Of a stretch of 6,620 nucleotides of DNA, positions 6,456-6,620 are shown piece after piece (the first letter of the stretch is position 1; every line of letters starts with the position of its first letter). A program made the position numbers and the translations under genes. The notes beneath the pieces are model-generated. The model did no database searches, was not told the DNA's origin, and saw only the letters and a program-made list of their open reading frames with translations. Source of the stretch: Chitinophagaceae bacterium (GTDB lineage: Bacteria; Bacteroidota; Bacteroidia; Chitinophagales; Chitinophagaceae); the NCBI GenBank assembly GCA_025963615.1, contig JAOQAL010000445.1, positions 1-6,620 on the forward strand. Direction: 5' to 3'.

Positions 6456-6540
6456 GTAAAAACAAAACATCTTTCATTTTATTTGCCAACTTCTTAAAAA
6501 AAGATAGGAACTTGAAATCATAATAACTCTTCAAATCCAG

Positions 6541-6597
6541 TTGCCCCGCCTTTTAAGGCGGGGGTTCAATGAAAAACAAAAGCTCCCGGCTTTAGCC
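6541..6597 (+). repeat. REP-like element, copy 2, forward
   Basis: This is the second copy of the forward unit, 57 nt long, with a fully paired hairpin CCCCGCCTT-TT-AAGGCGGGG (6544-6563) and the same GGCTTTAGCC end. Its inverted partner would lie beyond the window. Confidence 0.7.
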
Positions 6598-6620
6598 AAA
6601 TCAAGTTATCAGCCTTTACT

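Larger units (their letters stand above)
6231..6620. repeat. Tandem repeat, unit about 250 bp, at least 1.5 copies
   Basis: The segment beginning near 6231 (TTTATTTGC...TCTTAAA) is repeated head-to-tail from about 6477 to the window end. From 6282 to 6368 and 6533 to 6620 the copies are nearly identical: one base change in the hairpin (A at 6297, G at 6548) and one extra G in copy 2. Their upstream parts are more diverged, with small indels. This accounts for almost all of the gene-free 434 bp after the 5596 gene; bases 6187-6230 show nothing I can identify. Copy 2 is cut by the window edge, so the true copy number is unknown. Confidence 0.9.

Noticed and set aside
6231..6620. CRISPR array
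   Set aside because: The unit is about 250 bp with near-identical contents including the parts between hairpins; there are no short regular repeats separated by unique spacers and no cas gene.
6231..6620. Insertion sequence ends
   Set aside because: No transposase frame is present and the repeat is tandem with internal hairpins, which fits REP/BIME elements better than terminal inverted repeats of a DDE transposon.

Overview
The window looks like a stretch of Bacteroidota chromosome, probably Chitinophagaceae or a near relative (inference from protein style, not a database match). Three things point there: a GLPGLI-family secreted protein, exact matches to the Bacteroidota sigma factor -7 box (TAnnTTTG) in three gene-upstream regions, and the lack of clear Shine-Dalgarno sequences. 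Several signal peptides end in Ser/Ala-Gln, which also fits.

Bases 1-3568 hold a minus-strand cluster. A sensor histidine kinase (3568-2015) overlaps its OmpR-type response regulator (2022-1336) by 8 bp. A membrane-anchored AsmA/TamB-like protein (from 1267, running off the left edge) follows 68 bp later. Divergent from the kinase is a secreted GLPGLI protein (3752-4549). The 183-bp region between the two coding sequences contains a -7 box facing each way and, between them, three exact TTAACCT heptamers whose starts are 10 and 21 bp apart. That layout is what an OmpR-family activator site controlling both directions would look like. The simplest model is an envelope-sensing module: the kinase and regulator control themselves, the AsmA-like gene and the GLPGLI gene.

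Bases 4550-6186 hold small orphan genes: a secreted beta-rich protein with a good promoter (4796-5209), a convergent 56-residue minus-strand ORF (5485-5315) and a 196-residue secreted protein (5596-6186). A hairpin between the first two has its T-tract on the minus-strand side, which supports the small ORF being expressed.

Bases 6187-6620 have no gene. They hold a tandem repeat of about 250 bp, cut off by the right edge. Each unit carries a REP-like element of about 56 nt, and the complete unit has a second one in inverted orientation (BIME-like). The hairpins of the two orientations differ by a compensatory base-pair change.
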